Positions 44,513 through 54,400 of a stretch of DNA of 64,000 nt are shown here, in pieces. Position 1 is the first letter of the stretch; each line of letters opens with the position of its first letter. Under the pieces are notes generated by a model. That model saw nothing but the letters and a program-made list of their open reading frames with translations. It was not told the DNA's origin and did not search any database. Origin of the DNA: Maledivibacter sp. (lineage in GTDB: Bacteria > Bacillota > Clostridia > Peptostreptococcales > Caminicellaceae); the NCBI GenBank assembly GCA_025210375.1, contig JAOASB010000023.1, forward strand, positions 62,001-126,000, given 5' to 3'. A program made the translations under genes and the position numbers.

Positions 44513-45442
44513 CTACCATATTCCTTTGCCAGTTATCTTTTTAGATATAAAATGTGTACATGATATAAGTACAATACCTATAATACCTTTAAATAGACTG
44601 GCCGCTGTGGCATATGCATATTGTCCATTAGCCAAGCCTACACGATATACATATGTATCTAATATATCTACCACACTAATAACCGAATCATTCATCATGT
44701 TATATACTTGATCGAATCCCGCATTCATAAAAAATCCTAAGTTCAATATGAATACAGTAACTATTGTTGAGCTTAGCTCTGGTAAAGTAATATAAATAGT
44801 TTGCTGCCATCTATTTGCCCCTTCTACCATTGCAGCCTCATATAATGAATAACTTATCTTAGTTATTGCAGCTAAATAGATTATAGAATCCCAACCTGCA
44901 CTCCTCCACATCTCAGAAAAAACGAGTACCCATCTAATATGTTGTTTACTAGTCATATAATCTACAGGAGTTCCATTGAAAACTTCAACTATTTGACTAA
45001 CAGCTCCAGTGCTTGGAGATAATAGAGAAATCCATACTCCAGCAATAACCACCCAAGATAGAAAATGGGGTAAATATATTACTGATTGAATATATTTTCT
45101 ATATTTACTAGATCTAATCTCATTAATTAATAAAGACAATACTATTGGTATTGGAAAGCATATAAATATTTTCATTGTACTTATAAGTACAGTATTTTTA
45201 AGAACATTAAAGAAAGCTGGAGAATTAAATAGGGTTTTAAAATGCTTTAGTCCTACAAAAATATTATCACCAATAATTCTATAATCCTCAAATGCTAACT
45301 TCATACCAATGAGCGGGAGATAGTGAAAGACAATAAAGTACAAAATACAAGGTATTATTAATAAATACAAAACACTATCTTCCTTTAACTTGCTTATTAT
45401 TCTTCTTGAATTATTCTTTCTAAGATTTGAAAGGTTTTGCAT
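44513..45442 (-). CDS. Sugar ABC transporter permease (LplB/MalF-like, CUT1)
   Basis: A 309-residue six-helix permease. Seen: SVLYLLIIPCILYFIVFHYL in helix 1, LKHFKTLFNSPAFFNVLKNT, IYLPHFLSWVVIAGVW and the EAA loop LYEAAMVEGANRWQQTIYIT. This text is characteristic of LplB. The GGGGAGGACAGC site precedes the ATG. It follows ribokinase by 33 bp and precedes the second permease by 15 bp. Confidence 0.9.
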   Translation of the reverse strand: MQNLSNLRKNNSRRIISKLKEDSVLYLLIIPCILYFIVFHYLPLIGMKLAFEDYRIIGDNIFVGLKHFKTLFNSPAFFNVLKNTVLISTMKIFICFPIPIVLSLLINEIRSSKYRKYIQSVIYLPHFLSWVVIAGVWISLLSPSTGAVSQIVEVFNGTPVDYMTSKQHIRWVLVFSEMWRSAGWDSIIYLAAITKISYSLYEAAMVEGANRWQQTIYITLPELSSTIVTVFILNLGFFMNAGFDQVYNMMNDSVISVVDILDTYVYRVGLANGQYAYATAASLFKGIIGIVLISCTHFISKKITGKGIW

Positions 45443-45475
45443 CCAGCTGTCCTCCCCTTATTTGCTAAAAACTCC

Positions 45476-46360
45476 TTAAAGTTTATGAAGTACCTCCTTA
45501 AGACTAGGCATCCCAGTTTGGGCTCCTAGTTTAGTGACTGATAGTCCAGCCGCTGTATTGGCAAAATGAATTGCGTTTTTTAAATCATATTGATTTGTCA
45601 AAGCATATGCTAATGCTCCATTAAAGGTATCTCCGGCTCCTGTTGTATCAATCACATCGGCTTCTATGCTATCTACTGTAACCAAATCCTTACCGTTATT
45701 GAAAACAACGCCTTTATCCCCTTGTGTAATCAATAGTTTATTGGGATATTTTTTTAGTAATTCATTAATCTCCTCATTTGTATCAAAAACTATTTCATAT
45801 TCATGCTCGTTAGGAGTTATATATGATACATTTTCAATTAGTTCCTTGGATAACTTAACTGCTGGAGCAGGATTTAGTATAACAGGAATATTTTTCCCCT
45901 TGCATAAACTAGCTACATATTCTACGGTTTCAATAGGTATCTCTAGTTGTAATATGACAATATCTGCTTTTATGAAAACATTTTCCATAGCTTTAATGAT
46001 TTGAGGCGTCACCTCATAATTTGTACCTGGTATTACTATTATGCTATTTTCTCCTTCTTCTAGAGTAATAACTGCGGTTCCAGTAGATACATCAGCAATT
46101 TTCCTTATATAATCTACATTAACTCCTTCATTTTTTAAGGAAGTATATAAGTAATCACCATTACTATCCTTTCCGATGCATCCTACCATATAGGTCTCTA
46201 TTCCTAGTCGTGATGCAGCCACAGCCTGATTTGCACCCTTGCCACCGGGTACTATGAAGAAATCTTCTCCAAGTACTGTTTCTCCAGGCAATGGCCTTTT
46301 GTTTGTTATTGCTACCAAATCGGCATTTATACTCCCTACAACAACTATTTTTGATTTCAT
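45476..46360 (-). CDS. rbsK: Ribokinase
   Basis: A 294-residue PfkB-family kinase that phosphorylates ribose at O5. Seen: VVVGSINADLV, the substrate-binding GGKGANQAVAASRLG, and the ATP/catalytic DTTGAGDTFNGALAYAL with the base aspartate. The pattern GSINADLVAITNKRPLPGET is close to classical RbsK, so ribose or a ribose-like sugar is the expected substrate. The GGAAGGTGAG site precedes the ATG. Its place between a CUT1 transporter and glycohydrolases suggests it phosphorylates ribose released inside the cell from an imported glycoside. Confidence 0.92.
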   Translation of the reverse strand: MKSKIVVVGSINADLVAITNKRPLPGETVLGEDFFIVPGGKGANQAVAASRLGIETYMVGCIGKDSNGDYLYTSLKNEGVNVDYIRKIADVSTGTAVITLEEGENSIIVIPGTNYEVTPQIIKAMENVFIKADIVILQLEIPIETVEYVASLCKGKNIPVILNPAPAVKLSKELIENVSYITPNEHEYEIVFDTNEEINELLKKYPNKLLITQGDKGVVFNNGKDLVTVDSIEADVIDTTGAGDTFNGALAYALTNQYDLKNAIHFANTAAGLSVTKLGAQTGMPSLKEVLHKL

Positions 46361-46419
46361 TTATCTCACCTTCCTTATCTATACTTCTTAAGCTTTAATA
46401 AGTATGGTAATCATACAAT

Positions 46420-46734
46420 TTATTGGGGTATTAATATTTTCATAAGGGGTGCATGCTGCTGTGCCCCATATACATCTCTATCTCCAATGGTTCCCGATGA
46501 TATGTCTCTATTGAATGTGATCTTTATTCCTAATGCTTGATCAAAGAAAACTAAGCTTATTGAATTAGTCTCCAGGATATTATAGAGGCTGGCAATCCTT
46601 TCTTTTGTCAGCACACCTGACTTTTTAACTTTTTCATACTTACTTTTTTCATCAAATAACACATCAAGGGTGATGCTAAAAGGCCCAGAGTTTTTACTTC
46701 TTATAACCTTAGCCAACTCATATAATGTTTCCAT
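46420..46734 (-). CDS. DUF4387 family protein
   Basis: A 104-residue cytoplasmic protein (METLYELAKVIRSKNSGPFS at the N-terminus) matching the DUF4387 family, which nearly always sits directly after an AtuA/DUF1446 gene, as here (2 bp between the AtuA stop and its ATG). An AGGAGG site lies inside the end of the AtuA gene, so translation is probably coupled. The family has no established activity; pairing suggests it is a subunit of an AtuA-containing enzyme. A 60-bp gap separates it from ribokinase. Confidence 0.8.
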   Translation of the reverse strand: METLYELAKVIRSKNSGPFSITLDVLFDEKSKYEKVKKSGVLTKERIASLYNILETNSISLVFFDQALGIKITFNRDISSGTIGDRDVYGAQQHAPLMKILIPQ

Positions 46735-46736
46735 TT

Positions 46737-48092
46737 CTAGCCTCCTAAGTATTCAATCTCAAATAATTCTAATCCATTTTTTACTTTGATTAAATGATAC
46801 ACTGAAAATTCATAAACTGCACCAAACTCAACATCACTAGGCGCAAAGGGAAATGCCAAGTTACCCGCCGTGGATTTTCTTCCCCCATAGGGATAATGTA
46901 ACAGTGTAGACCGAAGGGCCGCACATATTGTATTCGCCAATTCCTGTGTTTTTGCTAAAACCTCCATCATTAAACCAATCTCATAACCTGCAAACTTCTC
47001 CGGTTCCTTTACTCCCATCACTCCATTTTTCCCATAATTGTAGAAGTTTATTTTATAATCAGTCGTGGGAATTTCCCTAAAATATGTTTCTACCTGAACC
47101 TTTATATCTTCTTCTATATCATCTATCCTATCTATCATAAGTGGATCCCTAATACCAGCCACTACAAAGGTTCTATAGGCCACTTTTCTGGCCCCCTCTA
47201 GTTTTATATAATAGGGATCAGTGTATTCTACCTCACTACCTGAAACCTTTACCACTCCTTCTTCATACTGCTCAAAATTACATCTTGCTAGATTGAGACG
47301 TATACCCGGCCCAAGAAGTAAATATGGGTGGTCTTTCTCATAAAAAGTATGGGCTGCGACGCTTGTAGGTGAACACCTTCTTTTATTATTTAAAGGTCTT
47401 ACTAAAAAATCGTTTTCCCTTAGGACACCCAGAATACAATCTTTCGTTGTCCCAGGCTCTGCACATAAAGCTCCACATTCCAGTATCTTCCCTAGATGAT
47501 ATGCTAGGGCAGGCTTAAAACCATTATATATTCCAACTGCGGCAAAGGGTGCGGGATCATATGCTCTACCACATACAATTATCTTTACTCCTTTCCTAAG
47601 GACTTCTAAAATTGGTTCTACTCCCATTTGCCCTACTATTCCATTTGTTTGATCAACTATTTTTTCTGTCAATTCATGAACATTTTCTAGGGGCATAACT
47701 TCATTATTTTTTATTCCATATTTTACCCTATCCTTAGGTATATCCGCCCAAATTACTGCAATTTCTTCATTGATCTTGTTTTTAAATAAAATTTCTTTAA
47801 TAATCTCCATAGTCCAATCTACATGGGGCTTTCCTCCCGCTCCACCCGCTGAACCTATTATCACAGGTATATCATTCTTCACTCCATAGGTAAGCATTGG
47901 TTCTAAATCCTTCTTAACTGCCATTCTACTAACTATACCTATTCCTGCTCCTAGCTTATGTGGCCCAGCATCGGTTGAACCTGCATCCACAACTATGGCA
48001 TGTGGCTTATATTTTATTCCTTCAAGGAAAGATTCCATCGGATATCCATATCCTAAAATTCCACATGGAGATAATATTCTACATTCCAACAA
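46737..48092 (-). CDS. AtuA-type (DUF1446) acyclic-terpene-utilisation family protein
   Basis: A protein of about 451 residues. Seen: RILSPCGILGYGYP at the N-terminus, VVDAGSTDAGPHKLGAGIG, IIGSAGGAGGKPHVDW and the CGRAYDPAPFAAVGI block, which are the AtuA/DUF1446 landmarks. The frame is open to 48107, but TTG at 48092 (or 48089) sits about 9 bases after GGGG and starts just before the conserved region. AtuA was named from Pseudomonas terpene catabolism, yet many anaerobes carry it with DUF4387 in unrelated operons, so terpene use is not implied. It follows the GntR regulator gene by about 17 bp. Confidence 0.82.
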   Translation of the reverse strand: MLECRILSPCGILGYGYPMESFLEGIKYKPHAIVVDAGSTDAGPHKLGAGIGIVSRMAVKKDLEPMLTYGVKNDIPVIIGSAGGAGGKPHVDWTMEIIKEILFKNKINEEIAVIWADIPKDRVKYGIKNNEVMPLENVHELTEKIVDQTNGIVGQMGVEPILEVLRKGVKIIVCGRAYDPAPFAAVGIYNGFKPALAYHLGKILECGALCAEPGTTKDCILGVLRENDFLVRPLNNKRRCSPTSVAAHTFYEKDHPYLLLGPGIRLNLARCNFEQYEEGVVKVSGSEVEYTDPYYIKLEGARKVAYRTFVVAGIRDPLMIDRIDDIEEDIKVQVETYFREIPTTDYKINFYNYGKNGVMGVKEPEKFAGYEIGLMMEVLAKTQELANTICAALRSTLLHYPYGGRKSTAGNLAFPFAPSDVEFGAVYEFSVYHLIKVKNGLELFEIEYLGG

Positions 48093-48109
48093 TATAATCA
48101 ACCCCAAAT

Positions 48110-48805
48110 CTAACTATCTATATCTAAATCCATTTTCATATTTCTAACCGTTTCTTTAACCTTCTTCAAATGGAAGCTCATCGTAGCCTGTGCCTTTTCG
48201 ATATCTCTTTCCTTCAATGCTTTCAAGATATCCATATGCTCATTGATAAGCTGTTCTCTACGCTCTCCACTTCTTAAGGTCTTATTTGCTAAATCGTGGA
48301 TCATATCATAATACACATACATAAAGTTGGTCAAAATAGTATTCTTAGTAAGGGATGCAATTTTTTGATGAAAGGCTTGATCCGATACCAAACTAAAATC
48401 ATCTGGATTCTGAACTAAAGTTTTTTCAATTTCTTCTAATTCTTCATCTGTACTCCTTCTGATTACTAGCTCAACAATCTTAATCTCTAAAGGTTCCCTC
48501 ATTTCTAGTAAATCTAGGTAAGACGCTTTTTGAAATGATTCTAAAATAGATCCTTGAAAATCCTTTTTCTCGAAAAATTCCCTTATGTAAGTCCCATCTT
48601 TAGGTTTTCTACTCACATACCCTTTACTTTGAAGAATAGTCAGAGCTTCCCTGAGTATACCCCTACTTATGCCCAACTGTTTTGAAAACTCTGTTTCCGA
48701 GGGCAATTTATCCCCAGGCTTCAATTTCCCCCGTTCTATCAAGCCCAAAATTTGACTAACTACTTTATCTGATAATCTCTCAGACCGCACTTTTTTAAAA
48801 GCCAT
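48110..48805 (-). CDS. GntR/FadR-family transcriptional regulator
   Basis: A 231-residue regulator: an N-terminal winged helix (residues 8-75, VVSQILGLIERGKLKPGDKL, then ETEFSKQLGISRGILREAL) and a C-terminal all-helical FCD domain (about 90-220) that usually binds a carboxylate ligand. ATG 48805 is preceded by GAGGTGA; a GTG three codons earlier is an alternative. It is the first gene of the operon running to 38682, with an 11-bp FadR-consensus operator about 30 bp upstream, so autoregulation is likely. Its FCD domain suggests that the inducer is an organic acid, perhaps related to AtuA/DUF4387. Confidence 0.9.
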   Translation of the reverse strand: MAFKKVRSERLSDKVVSQILGLIERGKLKPGDKLPSETEFSKQLGISRGILREALTILQSKGYVSRKPKDGTYIREFFEKKDFQGSILESFQKASYLDLLEMREPLEIKIVELVIRRSTDEELEEIEKTLVQNPDDFSLVSDQAFHQKIASLTKNTILTNFMYVYYDMIHDLANKTLRSGERREQLINEHMDILKALKERDIEKAQATMSFHLKKVKETVRNMKMDLDIDS

Positions 48806-48834
48806 ATCACTCACCTCATGGTTAAATGGTTTAA

Positions 48835-48845
48835 TTGTTTAACAA
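48835..48845. promoter_or_regulatory. FadR-type operator upstream of the GntR gene
   Basis: TTGTTTAACAA is a perfect dyad and matches the GntR/FadR consensus TnGTnnnACnA exactly. A related ATGGTTTAA lies next to it. Position fits repression of the operon beginning at 48805. Confidence 0.65.
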
Positions 48846-48974
48846 TATAACTAATTAAAGATTACCACATTATTCTATATTTAACAAGGTATTTTTGGTA
48901 ATTATGCCAAATAAGTTTTTATCTATGTCATAACAGGTAAATACCCCAATATTTATTAGCATTGTATTTCAAGG

Positions 48975-49020
48975 TAAAAAATAAGAAGCTGTTCTCATAT
49001 GATACTGAGTACAGCTTCTT
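48975..49020 (-). terminator. Terminator of topB
   Basis: On the minus strand AAGAAGCTGT / ACAGCTTCTT with an 18-base loop, followed by ATTTTTT. Confidence 0.88.
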
Positions 49021-49044
49021 GATTTTGCAATTTGTTCTCTATAA

Positions 49045-51234
49045 CTAATCAAATTTAAACTTTGCCAAAGCTTCCGCAAGGGCAGTATTCATAGGCTCAC
49101 TATTCTCTTTTTTCTGCTTATTGATATACTTTCTTACATCCTGCTTAGAGGCTTTATTACTCTGGGCCTTTTTTCTTTTATTGAAAGAAGAAAGCTTTTC
49201 CCTATAACCACACTTACACGCAAATATCCTTCCCTCTCCTTCCCCACGAAGCTCTAGCTTTTTATGACAATTAGGGCACCTTGCATTGGTTATCTTAGAT
49301 ATGCTCTTTCTATATCCGCATTCTCTATCTTGACAAACAAGCATTTTTCCCTTCTTTCCATTCACCTCAAGCATATACTTGTTACACTGTGGGCATCTAG
49401 TTCTAGTGATATTATCATGTTTGAATTTTTCTTGACTATTTTTTATTTCGGTGACAACTACCTTTGCATAGTTCTTCATCTCACCTATGAAAGCATTTTT
49501 GTTAAGTTTACCCTTAGATATTGAGCTAAGCTTCTGCTCCCACTGGGCAGTTAATGCTGGGGATCTTAATCCTTCAGGAACCAACTCAAGGAGCTGTTTT
49601 CCCTTAGATGTAATAAATATATCCTTGCCCTTTTTCTCAATTAAAAAACTGTTATAAAGCTTTTCTATAATATCGGCCCTTGTAGCTACCGTTCCAAGGC
49701 CTCCAGTTTCCTCTATTGTCTTTATTAAATTTTTATTATCATTACCCATATACTTTATTGGATTTTCCATAGCTGATAATAAACTTCCCTCATTAAAAGG
49801 TGATGGTGGTTTTGTTTCTCCACTAGTTTGAGATACTTTAGATATATTTAAGGTATCTCCCTTTTTTACATTAGGTAGTGTTTGATCTAAAATATCATCC
49901 TTTAAGCTGTCGTCATCGAATCTATTGTCATAGATTTCCTTCCAACCCTTAGATATTATATTTTTTCCCTTTGCAATAAATATCTCATCACTAATTTTAG
50001 CTCTTATTGTAGTTTGCTCATACTCAAAGGGTGGATATAAAACCGCCAAGAAGCGTTTAACAACTAAATCATAGATTTTTCTTTCATTATTGTTTAATGA
50101 GTTCAGAATTACCGGTTGTTCAGTAGGTATAATAGCATGATGGTCTGAAACCTTGCTATTATTAACGAAGGATTTATTTGCCTTTATGGGCTTTTTCAAG
50201 ACCTTGAAGGCTATTGGGGAGTATTCTCCAACCCCACAGGCTTTCACCCTATCCTTTAGTGTATCTACTATATCCGAAGTTATATATCTAGAGTCAGTTC
50301 TTGGATAGGTTAGAATCTTATGATTTTCATACAGCTTCTGCATAATAGAAAGAGTTTCCTTTGCTGAGTAACCAAATATTTTATTGGCATCCCTTTGAAG
50401 CTCTGTCAAATCATACAAATTAGGAGAATGTTTTTTCTTGTAAACCCTATCTACTTCTTGAATTGTGGAATTCTTACTTTTTATTGACATCAATATCTTA
50501 TCACATCTATCCTTATCAAAGATTCTGGTGTTTTTTGTTTTGCTATCTTGCCAAATAAGCTTTATGCCATCACTAATAGCTGTAATTCCATAAAAAGCCT
50601 TAGGCTTAAATTTTCTAATTTCTTCTTCTCTTTTAGCAATCATTGCAAGGGTTGGAGTCTGTACTCTTCCACAGGAAAGCTGGGCATTATACTTACAGGT
50701 TAATGCACGGGTAGCATTGATACCTACAAACCAATCAGCCTCAGCACGGGCCACAGCCGAAGCATAAAGATTTTCATAATCCCTTCCAGGTCTCAGCTTA
50801 TTGAAGCCATCTTTAATTGCTTTATCGGTAACCGATGAAATCCATAGACGTTTTATTGGCTTTTTAACCTTGGCCTTTTCTATTATCCATCTGGCAACTA
50901 GCTCTCCTTCCCTCCCGGCATCGGTGGCAATAACAATTTCACTAACATCACTTCTCTGCATTTGCTTTTTTACAGCATTAAATTGCTTCCCACTTCGCTT
51001 TATGACAACAAGCTTTGACTTAGGAGGCAGCATGGGTAAATCTTCTATTCTCCATGATTTATATTTTTCATCATATACCTCTGGATTTGCCAATGTTACT
51101 AAATGCCCTAAAGCCCAAGTAACTATATATTTATTCCCCTCTAAATAACCATTTCCCTTTTTATTACATTTCAAAACCCTAGCCAAATCCCTTCCAACGG
51201 AAGGCTTTTCAGCTAATACTAGTATTTTATTCAT
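49045..51234 (-). CDS. topB: DNA topoisomerase III
   Basis: A 729-residue type IA topoisomerase that relaxes and decatenates DNA through a transient 5'-phosphotyrosine. Seen: the Toprim domain (LVLAEKPSVGRDLARVL, ATDAGREGELVARWI), the catalytic tyrosine in LTYPRTDSRYI at about residue 330, GGLGTVATRADIIEKLY, and two C-terminal zinc ribbons (CPQC...CQDRECGY and CPNC...CKCGY). I chose ATG 51234, where the conserved text begins, with GAGAGG 9 bases upstream; an upstream ATG at 51285 adds 17 non-conserved residues. Copies are common both on chromosomes and on mobile elements; nothing here suggests the latter. Confidence 0.93.
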   Translation of the reverse strand: MNKILVLAEKPSVGRDLARVLKCNKKGNGYLEGNKYIVTWALGHLVTLANPEVYDEKYKSWRIEDLPMLPPKSKLVVIKRSGKQFNAVKKQMQRSDVSEIVIATDAGREGELVARWIIEKAKVKKPIKRLWISSVTDKAIKDGFNKLRPGRDYENLYASAVARAEADWFVGINATRALTCKYNAQLSCGRVQTPTLAMIAKREEEIRKFKPKAFYGITAISDGIKLIWQDSKTKNTRIFDKDRCDKILMSIKSKNSTIQEVDRVYKKKHSPNLYDLTELQRDANKIFGYSAKETLSIMQKLYENHKILTYPRTDSRYITSDIVDTLKDRVKACGVGEYSPIAFKVLKKPIKANKSFVNNSKVSDHHAIIPTEQPVILNSLNNNERKIYDLVVKRFLAVLYPPFEYEQTTIRAKISDEIFIAKGKNIISKGWKEIYDNRFDDDSLKDDILDQTLPNVKKGDTLNISKVSQTSGETKPPSPFNEGSLLSAMENPIKYMGNDNKNLIKTIEETGGLGTVATRADIIEKLYNSFLIEKKGKDIFITSKGKQLLELVPEGLRSPALTAQWEQKLSSISKGKLNKNAFIGEMKNYAKVVVTEIKNSQEKFKHDNITRTRCPQCNKYMLEVNGKKGKMLVCQDRECGYRKSISKITNARCPNCHKKLELRGEGEGRIFACKCGYREKLSSFNKRKKAQSNKASKQDVRKYINKQKKENSEPMNTALAEALAKFKFD

Positions 51235-51264
51235 ATAAACAATCCTCTCATAGTGATAACATAC

Positions 51265-51435
51265 ATGTTCGCAAATTGAGTTCAATTAGCGAAAGTAGAC
51301 ACTGAGGTCTCCTTTTGGCTCCCTTTACAAACTCGTTTTGTCCTTTTGCTATTTAGACCATAAACTGGTTTGTAGGAGGAGCGTAAAAGGATTCTCAGTG
51401 ACTACTTGAGCAAGTTAATCTTTTTAAGCGAACAT
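51265..51435. repeat. 171-bp palindromic (MITE-like) element between topB and the SNF2 gene
   Basis: Terminal ATGTTCGC (51265-51272) and GCGAACAT (51428-51435) are perfect inverted repeats. Inside, AAGTAGACACTGAGG and CCTTTTGGCTCC on the left pair with their near-complements on the right (AGGAGCGTAAAAGG, CTCAGTGACTACTT), giving arms of about 70-80 bp around a short centre. No ORF was seen. Confidence 0.8.
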
Positions 51436-51463
51436 TTACAGCCAATAATACTACCTCTCATAC

Positions 51464-54400
51464 TTAACTCAAGCTATTTAACTCAAAAAGAGATTTAATC
51501 TCTTCTTCACTTAATTTTGAAATCAATGTATCTCCAGGCTTCATAACCGATTCAATTAATTTCTTTTTCTTCTCTTGTAATTCATATATTTTTTCTTCAA
51601 TGGTTCCCTTGGTTATTAATTTAATCACATGTACAGAATTTTTTTGCCCTATTCTATGGGCCCTGTCAGTAGCCTGCTGCTCAACGGCTGGATTCCACCA
51701 AGGATCAAAATGTATAACCGTATCTGCCCCTGTTAAATTCAATCCTGTTCCCCCAGCCTTTAAGGAAATCAGAAAGATGTCCCCTTCACCTTCATTAAAT
51801 TCCCTAACTAATTTCCCCCTTTCTTTAATGTTAGTCGACCCATCAAGATATTTAAAATTGATGTTATTTTTATCAAGCATATCCTTAATAATACTTAGCA
51901 TTGAAGTAAACTGTGAAAATAATAAAATTCTGTGTCCACCATTAATAGACTCATTTATTAACTCCTCCAATAAAAGAAGTTTTCCGCTTGTATCTTTATA
52001 ATTCTCAATAAACATAGCTGGATGACAGCATATTTGTCTAAGTCTTGTTAAACCTGAAAGTATCTTAATATGACTTTTTTCAAAACCTTTATTGTTTATT
52101 TCTTCTTCAATTTCACCTTTTATTTTTTGTAGATATGCTAAATATATTTTCTTTTGCTCATTTGTAAGCTGGGCAATAACCCTATTCTCTATTTTTTCAG
52201 GTAATTCCTTTAATACATCCTTCTTTATTCGTCTTAATACGAAGGGTCTTATATACATGCTTAGTTCCTTTAAAGCAGTATTATCCTTTTCCTTAATAAT
52301 AGGCCTTTCAAATTTCTTTATAAATTTGCCATGACTTAAAAGATAGGTTGGCATTACAAAGTCAAATATCGACCACAATTCAGTTAATGAATTTTCAATA
52401 GGTGTACCAGTAAGGGCAAAATAGCTTTCTGCCTTTATTGACTTCACGGATTTAGCATTTTGTGATTGATGATTTTTTATATGCTGAGCTTCGTCTAGTA
52501 TACAAAATCTAAAGGAATTATCCTTATATAAATCTATATCCCTCCTAATAAGAGGATAGGAAGTAATAACAACATCGTAGTCACTAATATCATATATTAT
52601 TTGCTCTCTTTCTTCCTTTTTACCAGCTATTATAAGGGGCCTTAATTCTGGAGTAAATTTTTCTATCTCAGCTAACCAATTATAAACTAATGAAGTAGGG
52701 GCAACTATAAGAGAAGGGGCTCTTCCCCTTTCATTCCTCTCAGAAAGTAAAAATGTAAGAACTTGTAATGTCTTTCCAAGCCCCATATCATCTGCCAAAA
52801 TTCCCCCAAAACCATAGGAATTTATGGTTTTTAACCATTTAAAACCAAATTTTTGATATTCCCTTAAAACATTATCTAGTCCATATGGTATGACATAATC
52901 TATATCGCTTGGCTCTTTCACATTTTGAACTAACTCTTTAAACCTTAGATTTCTTTTAATTGAATTAATATTGGACTCTTTCAAGTGTTCGTCTATATAT
53001 AGAGCTCTAAATTTTGGAATATTAATAGTATCCTTTTCAAAGTCTTTGAAGTCTAAATCAATATATTCAGCCAATCTAGATATTCCATGTAATTCCTCAA
53101 TATCTAATGGCAAAAATGATCCACTCTTTAATCTATAATATTTTTTCTTCTCTTTAATCGAATTGAATACATCTTGCAATTCATTATTACCAATCCCTTC
53201 AATAGCAAAGTTGAATTCAAGCAAACTGCTATGGGAATTTAACCTAACTCCACCTGCAAAGGAACTGGATTCTTGGATTTTTATATCTTTAAAGCTTTCA
53301 GAGTAATAAACCTGTGTAATTTCTTGAAGTAATGGCAGCTTATGATACATAAAATCAAATATTTTTTCTTCATCGTCTAAATAAATATGGTTACTATTAA
53401 CTTTGAATTCAGATACTTCAAAAAAGGTTAGTATTTCTTTTTCCTTGTCAATATTCCTTAGTATTATACGATTGTCTAAGGGTATATTTAACTTATCATT
53501 GAAGGCGTTTAAGCTAACATCCCCATAAACAAATTTTATCTGTGCAATAATCCTTTCATCTATGCGATCAAAGTATATCTCCGCTTTGAGCCCCGGATTG
53601 TAGATAGAATCTTCTACCTTTTCATCTATCTTTATATCCCCTAGCTTTTCAATAATAGGATATACCTCAGAAATAAATCTCTCATTATATTTTTTTGGTA
53701 TTTTAATAATATTTTTTTCTTGTTTTACTAAGGCTTCATAAAAAGGCTTCATATTTTTTCTCTGATATTCTTCTACTCTATAAATTATTCCATTAGAAAA
53801 AACATATTCTCCATCCCTATCAAGGGGAATTAACGTTTTTCCAAACTCCATAACTAATCTCAGATCATCATTTTCTTTTGTTAGAAAAAATTCAATTGGT
53901 AAAGGTTTATTGACCACTTCTATATTATTATAGCTAATATCATTAATAACAGCATTAAATGGTTTGTACTTAATCATTTCAAAGAACTTTTTAATGGTTC
54001 TCTGGGGGAGATGTGCCTTTTTACCACTTAATAGGCTGGGATTTTTATAATAATAAGATAGTTCACTTAAGGCCTCCTCATTATCATAAAGCTCCATTAA
54101 TAAATCTATTATAGGCTTATCCTCATCTTTAAAACTATGTATCCTAGGATCAAATGTAAATTCCTTTCCAAAATATAATTCTTCTTTATCTAAGATGCTT
54201 TTAATAAGCTTTTTTATGCTTTTAACAACATAAAGTCTATTCTCACCAATTCGCAAGCTCAAATAAGTATCATTCCAGGTTCCATATCTACTCATAATAT
54301 ACTCATAGTTTATTTCAAGGTTTACAGGGATTTTTCTATCAATCTCTTGATAGTTAAAAAAGTCTAATATATCCTTAACGGTTTCTTCTTCCTTAAGATA

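Noticed and set aside
46737..48107. AtuA protein as evidence for terpene degradation
   Set aside because: The other genes of that pathway are absent, and AtuA/DUF4387 pairs are common in unrelated anaerobe operons.
50801..51148. 115-codon plus-strand ORF opposite topB
   Set aside because: It is a shadow frame of strongly conserved topoisomerase sequence on the other strand.
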